DNA of 64,000 nt, from NCBI RefSeq assembly GCF_004342005.1, contig NZ_SMBX01000012.1, forward strand, positions 1 to 64,000, read 5' to 3'. Source of the DNA: Paracandidimonas soli. Lineage in GTDB: Bacteria > Pseudomonadota > Gammaproteobacteria > Burkholderiales > Burkholderiaceae_B. Of this stretch, positions 60,361-64,000 are shown in pieces (the stretch's first letter is position 1; each line of letters opens with the position of its first letter). A program made the translations under genes and the position numbers. A model generated the notes under the pieces. The model had not been told where the DNA came from and searched no databases. It worked only from the letters and a program-made list of their open reading frames with translations.

Positions 60361-61062
60361 TTGCAGGAAAATCCGTTGCGCGTGCAGCGCAATCTCAAGA
60401 CGTTGCGGGAGATGGCTCTGGAAACCATGCGCGGCGCCATACTGGGCGGTCATTTCCTGCCTGGAGAGCGGCTGGTGGAGAGGCAGTTGTGTGAACAGCT
60501 CGATGTCAGCCGCAGTATCGTACGCGAAGTCCTGCGCCATCTGGAAGCGGAAGGCCTGGTCGATACGCAGGGGCAAGGCCCTGTAGTGGCCACGGTGGAT
60601 GCGGATCAGGCCATGCAGATATACCAGGTGCGCGCCCTGCTCGAAGGACATGCGGCGCGCACCTGTGCCGTGATGGCCAGCGATGCCGAGCTGAAGACGC
60701 TGCATGCCTTGAACAAGCAAACGCAAGAGGCATTCGCGAAAGGCGATTTCGACCTGGTCCGGCAGAGAACAGCCGCCTTTTACGAGACCTTGTTCAAGGC
60801 GAGCGGGATGACGGTCGCCTGGGATGTCGTCCGGTCCCTCAATGCGAGGATCAATCGCTTGCGGGCACTCACCATCAGTGCGCCGGGGCGGGCCGCGGAA
60901 GCGGAACAGGAAATGGCGGACATTCTGGTTGCCCTGGAAAGACGGGATCCGGATGCCGCCGAACAGGCTTCGAGGCGGCATGTCATGCGCGCGGCCGAAA
61001 TCGCCAGCGCGCGGCTGCCGGCGGATGAGGCGCAAGGCGACCCATCCAGGAAAACACATTGA
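60361..61062 (+). CDS. GntR family (FCD domain) transcriptional regulator
   Basis: A 233-residue regulator starting at TTG 60361, preceded by GGAGAAGGAG. The winged helix is LETMRGAILGGHFLPGERLV, then DVSRSIVREVLRHLEAEGLV; the FCD domain follows from about residue 85. It closes the operon whose promoter has two GntR-type palindromes at 57794-57818, so self-control of the whole operon is likely. Confidence 0.9.
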   Translation: MQENPLRVQRNLKTLREMALETMRGAILGGHFLPGERLVERQLCEQLDVSRSIVREVLRHLEAEGLVDTQGQGPVVATVDADQAMQIYQVRALLEGHAARTCAVMASDAELKTLHALNKQTQEAFAKGDFDLVRQRTAAFYETLFKASGMTVAWDVVRSLNARINRLRALTISAPGRAAEAEQEMADILVALERRDPDAAEQASRRHVMRAAEIASARLPADEAQGDPSRKTH

Positions 61063-61097
61063 CGCGTCATCAGCCCGGTTTCAGACAAGGGGATGCT

Positions 61098-62636
61098 GTG
61101 CGAAAAAATGGAGTAATCATCTTGCTGGCGGGACTATTGTCCGCATGCAGCCTTCCTTCGCTGGAGGGACGCAGCGCATCCCATGCCCTGCTGTCGCAGG
61201 ATAGCGGCGATACCCGCCTGGGACGCGGGCTTGCGCCCATGGTACGGGAGCATCCGGGGATGTCGGGTGTAGCGCCGCTGTTCAATCCGCTGGATGCGTT
61301 TGCCACGCGCATGCTGCTGATTGCGGCCGCGCAGCGCACGCTGGACATCCAGTACTACATCTGGCGCGACGACATCACCGGCAATCTGCTGCTGCACGCG
61401 CTGCATGAAGCGGCAAAGCGCCAGGTCCGCGTCAGGCTGCTGCTGGACGACAATGGCATTTCCGGGCTGGACGGCAAGCTGGCGCTGCTGAATGCCGTGC
61501 CGAACGTCGAGGTCAGGCTGTTCAACCCGTTTCCGTTCCGGACCTTCAAGCCGCTTGGATTCCTGACGGATTTCAATCGGGTGAACCGGCGCATGCACAA
61601 CAAGTCTTTCACGGTCGACGGTCAGGTGACGATCGTCGGCGGACGCAATATCGGCGACGAGTACTTTGGCGCGACCCAGGACATGGAATTCGCCGATCTC
61701 GACGTGCTCGTCGCGGGCGCCGTCGTCGACGACATGTCGCGCGACTTCGACCGCTACTGGAACAGCGAATCCGCCTATCCCGTGGACAAGCTGGTATCGA
61801 TGCCCAATGACCGCAAGGCAAGAGAGCTGTTGATGGGAGAGGCAAGCACCGAACTACTGCCGAAGGCGCATGCCTATATGACGGCCGTGCGCCAGTCCGG
61901 TTTCCTGGAAAACCTGCTGGCGGGCAAGCAGCAGCTTCAGTGGGTACGCGTGCGCATGGTCAGCGATGATCCTGCGAAAGTGCTGGACAAGGCCCCGCAG
62001 GGGACGCTGCTTGTAGAGCGGCTGACACAGGTACTGGACAAGCCGGAAAAATCCGTGGATCTGGTTTCGCCTTATTTCGTCCCGACAGACCAGGGCGTGG
62101 CGGAGCTTGGCGCGTTGGCGAAGCAGGGCGTCAGGCTGCGGGTGTTGACCAACGCAATGGAAGCGACAGACGTCGTCGCGGTCCATGCCGGCTATATGAA
62201 ATACCGTGTGCCTCTGTTGAAGCAAGGCATCGAGCTGTTCGAAATGCGGCGGCATAGCGATCAGGAAAAGATCAGGGGCAGGGCAGGCCCATTCGGCAGC
62301 TCGGGCTCCAGCCTGCATGCCAAGACCTTTGCCGTGGATGGAAAGCGGGTCTTCGTCGGTTCGTTCAATTTCGACCCCCGCTCCGCCAGCCTGAATACCG
62401 AGCTTGGCTTCGTCATCGAAAGCCGGGATATGGCGCAGTCTGTTGTCAAGGCATTCGATGTCGATGTTCCCGGCTATGCCTACAAGCTCGGGCTGGATGA
62501 AAACGACGAGGTGTACTGGCTCAAGACGAATGCCGACGGAGAGGTGGAAAAACTGCTGACCGAGCCGTCGGTATCGTTGCCGAAACGGCTCTATGTCCAG
62601 TTCCTGTCCCTATTGCCGATCGAGTCCTTGCTTTAA
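61098..62636 (+). CDS. Phospholipase D family lipoprotein (cardiolipin synthase C-like)
   Basis: A 512-residue lipoprotein from GTG 61098, which has AAGGGG at a good distance upstream and gives the lipobox LLSAC (C17). Two HKD motifs are present: HNKSFTVDGQVTIVGGRNIG and HAKTFAVDGKRVFVGSFNFD. The YYIWRDDITGNLLLHAL start is typical of ClsC/YmdC-like proteins. It joins or exchanges phospholipid head groups at the periplasmic face. A TTG at 61059 in frame overlaps the GntR stop and is a less likely start. Confidence 0.9.
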   Translation: MRKNGVIILLAGLLSACSLPSLEGRSASHALLSQDSGDTRLGRGLAPMVREHPGMSGVAPLFNPLDAFATRMLLIAAAQRTLDIQYYIWRDDITGNLLLHALHEAAKRQVRVRLLLDDNGISGLDGKLALLNAVPNVEVRLFNPFPFRTFKPLGFLTDFNRVNRRMHNKSFTVDGQVTIVGGRNIGDEYFGATQDMEFADLDVLVAGAVVDDMSRDFDRYWNSESAYPVDKLVSMPNDRKARELLMGEASTELLPKAHAYMTAVRQSGFLENLLAGKQQLQWVRVRMVSDDPAKVLDKAPQGTLLVERLTQVLDKPEKSVDLVSPYFVPTDQGVAELGALAKQGVRLRVLTNAMEATDVVAVHAGYMKYRVPLLKQGIELFEMRRHSDQEKIRGRAGPFGSSGSSLHAKTFAVDGKRVFVGSFNFDPRSASLNTELGFVIESRDMAQSVVKAFDVDVPGYAYKLGLDENDEVYWLKTNADGEVEKLLTEPSVSLPKRLYVQFLSLLPIESLL

Positions 62637-62659
62637 GGTGAAGGACGGATGCGTCGGCT

Positions 62660-63589
62660 TCAATAGCCGCGCCCCGTGTCCACGACGCCCGTGACGGGCA
62701 GCCCGGCCTCGATGCGCCGGATCTTTTCCACCACCTGGCGTACGGAGTCGCTGTACAGCGATATCGCCGCAATATGCGGCGTGACGCGAACGCGGGGGTG
62801 ACGCCAGAATGGGTGGCTCCGAGGCAGCGGCTCTTCACGGAATACGTCCAGCGTCGCGCCGGCGATCTGGCCTTCGTCGATGGCGGCGATCAGATCATCG
62901 TCCACGACATGGGCGCCGCGCGCCACATTGATCACATAGGCGCCTCGGCGCAGCCGGCCCAGGTTTTCCCTGTTCAGGATGTTTTCCGTTTCCGGAGTCA
63001 GCGGCAGCAGACATGCCAGGATCCGGGTGGCGGCCAGGAACTCGCCAAGCGCATGTTCGCCGTGGAAGAGCCGGATCCCGTCGATCGTATCGCGGTCGGA
63101 GCGGGCCCAGGCATGGACGGCAAATCCGTGCGCGCTCAGATCCCGCGCGACCCGTTGCCCGAGCACGCCAAACCCCAGCACGCCGACCGGAAAATCGGCC
63201 TTGTCGCTGGGCGCCCGCTGCCGCCACAGCGCCGCCTGTTGCTGTTCCTGGAATCGATCGAACCCGCGGAAATGATGCAGGGCCGCTTGCACGACGTAAT
63301 CGGACATCTGCTCTCCCATGCCGGCATCTTCCAGGCGGATCAGGGGGCAGGACACCGGCAGTCCCAGTTTCAGGAAGGCATCCACGCCCGCGCCGGCGTT
63401 GAACATCGCCTTCAGGCGCGTCTGCTCTGTGATGAATTGCCGGCTCGGATTCCAGATGAACGCATAATCCGCGGGAGCGTCGCCCGGTTGCCAGCGCGTG
63501 ACCTCCGCATCGGGCAGTAATTGCGAGAAGTGTCGAATCCACCGATCGACTTCGGAGGAATCGGGCTGGAAATGGCAGGTGATCTTCAT
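62660..63589 (-). CDS. 2-hydroxyacid dehydrogenase, glyoxylate/hydroxypyruvate reductase A type
   Basis: A 309-residue GhrA-like reductase, close to the 312 residues of E. coli GhrA. VGVLGFGVLGQRVARDL binds NAD(P)H; catalytic Arg is in YVINVARGAHVVDDDL and His in RVTPHIAAIS. ATG 63589 is chosen over upstream starts because MKITCHFQPDSS matches the family. It reduces glyoxylate or hydroxypyruvate. Convergent with the cardiolipin synthase-like gene, 23 bases apart. Confidence 0.92.
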   Translation of the reverse strand: MKITCHFQPDSSEVDRWIRHFSQLLPDAEVTRWQPGDAPADYAFIWNPSRQFITEQTRLKAMFNAGAGVDAFLKLGLPVSCPLIRLEDAGMGEQMSDYVVQAALHHFRGFDRFQEQQQAALWRQRAPSDKADFPVGVLGFGVLGQRVARDLSAHGFAVHAWARSDRDTIDGIRLFHGEHALGEFLAATRILACLLPLTPETENILNRENLGRLRRGAYVINVARGAHVVDDDLIAAIDEGQIAGATLDVFREEPLPRSHPFWRHPRVRVTPHIAAISLYSDSVRQVVEKIRRIEAGLPVTGVVDTGRGY

Positions 63590-63762
63590 AAGCGAAACGA
63601 TAATGTTGCAGTGTGATGTGTATTGGTGCGCCTCTATACGCGGCAGCGTCGAAGGCATCACTGTACCGCATGGCGTTTTCGCATATGGATCGGGCATCCT
63701 GTATTAGAATGATTGGCGTCGGGGCTGCGACCCTGCAGGCCTCTCTGAGATAGGAGGAACGC

Positions 63763-64000
63763 ATGAACCGCCTTACCGCCAAGGATTTCCCCGCAGAACT
63801 GCTGGCTCTCTACGATGGTTATGTGCACGGTCGTATCAGCCGCCGCGACTTCCTCGACCGCGCGGCGAAGTTCGCCGTGGGCGGGCTGACCGCCACCGGC
63901 CTGCTGGCTGCGCTGAGCCCGGACTACGCGCTGGCCCAGCAGATCGCATTCACCGATCCCGACATCCGTCCCGAATACATCAGCTATCCGTCCCCGAATG
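63763..64000 (+). CDS. Dienelactone hydrolase family protein, Tat-exported (partial)
   Basis: The first 79 codons of a gene cut by the window edge. AGGAGG-type site (TAGGAGGAAC) precedes ATG 63763. LTAKDFPAELLALYDGYVHG is followed by a twin-arginine motif SRRDFLDRAAKF, a hydrophobic stretch and cleavage near ALA-QQ, as in periplasmic dienelactone hydrolases, with FTDPDIRPEYISYPSPN before the catalytic domain. The catalytic residues lie beyond the window. Confidence 0.85.
   Translation, partial: MNRLTAKDFPAELLALYDGYVHGRISRRDFLDRAAKFAVGGLTATGLLAALSPDYALAQQIAFTDPDIRPEYISYPSPN

Noticed and set aside
1-64000. CRISPR array, tRNA or rRNA genes
   Set aside because: No regularly spaced repeats and no recognisable tRNA or rRNA sequence were seen by reading; a covariance-model search was not possible.

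Overview
This is 64 kb of GC-rich, densely coding bacterial DNA. The content points to a betaproteobacterium of the Alcaligenaceae (Bordetella/Achromobacter type). It has eight Bug-type periplasmic binding proteins of the tripartite tricarboxylate family, many small catabolic operons each next to a LysR or GntR regulator, a selD-selU pair, a PACE efflux protein and a yeiH/yeiE pair. The genus is an inference. I saw no rRNA, tRNA or CRISPR array.

Layout. 0-1.1 kb: a glutathione S-transferase whose usual start is missing, and a doubtful small gene. 1.1-9.3 kb (minus): a peptide ABC transporter (DppFDCBA type) run together with an M81 (MlrC-like) and an M20 peptidase. 9.6-15.6 kb: a sugar-acid type operon (two enolase-superfamily enzymes, 2-hydroxyacid dehydrogenase, FAH-family hydrolase, Bug protein) divergent from a GntR regulator, with a perfect 16-bp palindrome between them. 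15.7-19.5 kb: Bug protein, enoyl-CoA hydratase, FadR-type regulator and class III CoA-transferase. 19.7-22.2 kb (plus): metNIQ with a strong terminator. 22.2-28.3 kb: Bug protein, esterase, D-tartrate dehydratase, LysR, SMP-30 lactonase and a LigI-like amidohydrolase. 28.4-34.5 kb: MtfA-type peptidase, two tandem paralogous Bug proteins, SDR, DapA-family lyase and a MetC-type lyase.

34.7-41.4 kb is the most disturbed part. A beta-lactamase-fold hydrolase follows an in-frame remnant made of the N-terminal half of a FecI-type sigma factor joined to the last ~45 residues of a TonB-dependent receptor. Then come PACE, selD, selU, an unrecognised membrane protein and a second chimera, a truncated IS3-type transposase joined in frame to the C-terminus of an Rpn-family protein. 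41.4-48.7 kb: a CoA-thioester module (acyl-CoA dehydrogenase, FAD-dependent reductase-like protein, LysR, enoyl-CoA hydratase, Bug protein, CoA-transferase). 48.7-52.5 kb: an Old Yellow Enzyme divergent from an ArsR regulator, then yeiH divergent from a LysR. 52.5-58.9 kb: a Bug protein, an ArgH-like lyase and an MmgE/PrpD protein divergent from a LysR. 57.9-61.1 kb: Bug protein, DUF1185, alpha/beta hydrolase and GntR, with two tandem palindromes in front. 61.1-64.0 kb: a phospholipase-D type lipoprotein, a GhrA-like reductase and the start of a Tat-exported dienelactone hydrolase.

The common theme is capture of small organic acids by orphan high-affinity receptors followed by short dedicated pathways under local regulators. 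Substrates are mostly inferred from enzyme families and not proven by the sequence.
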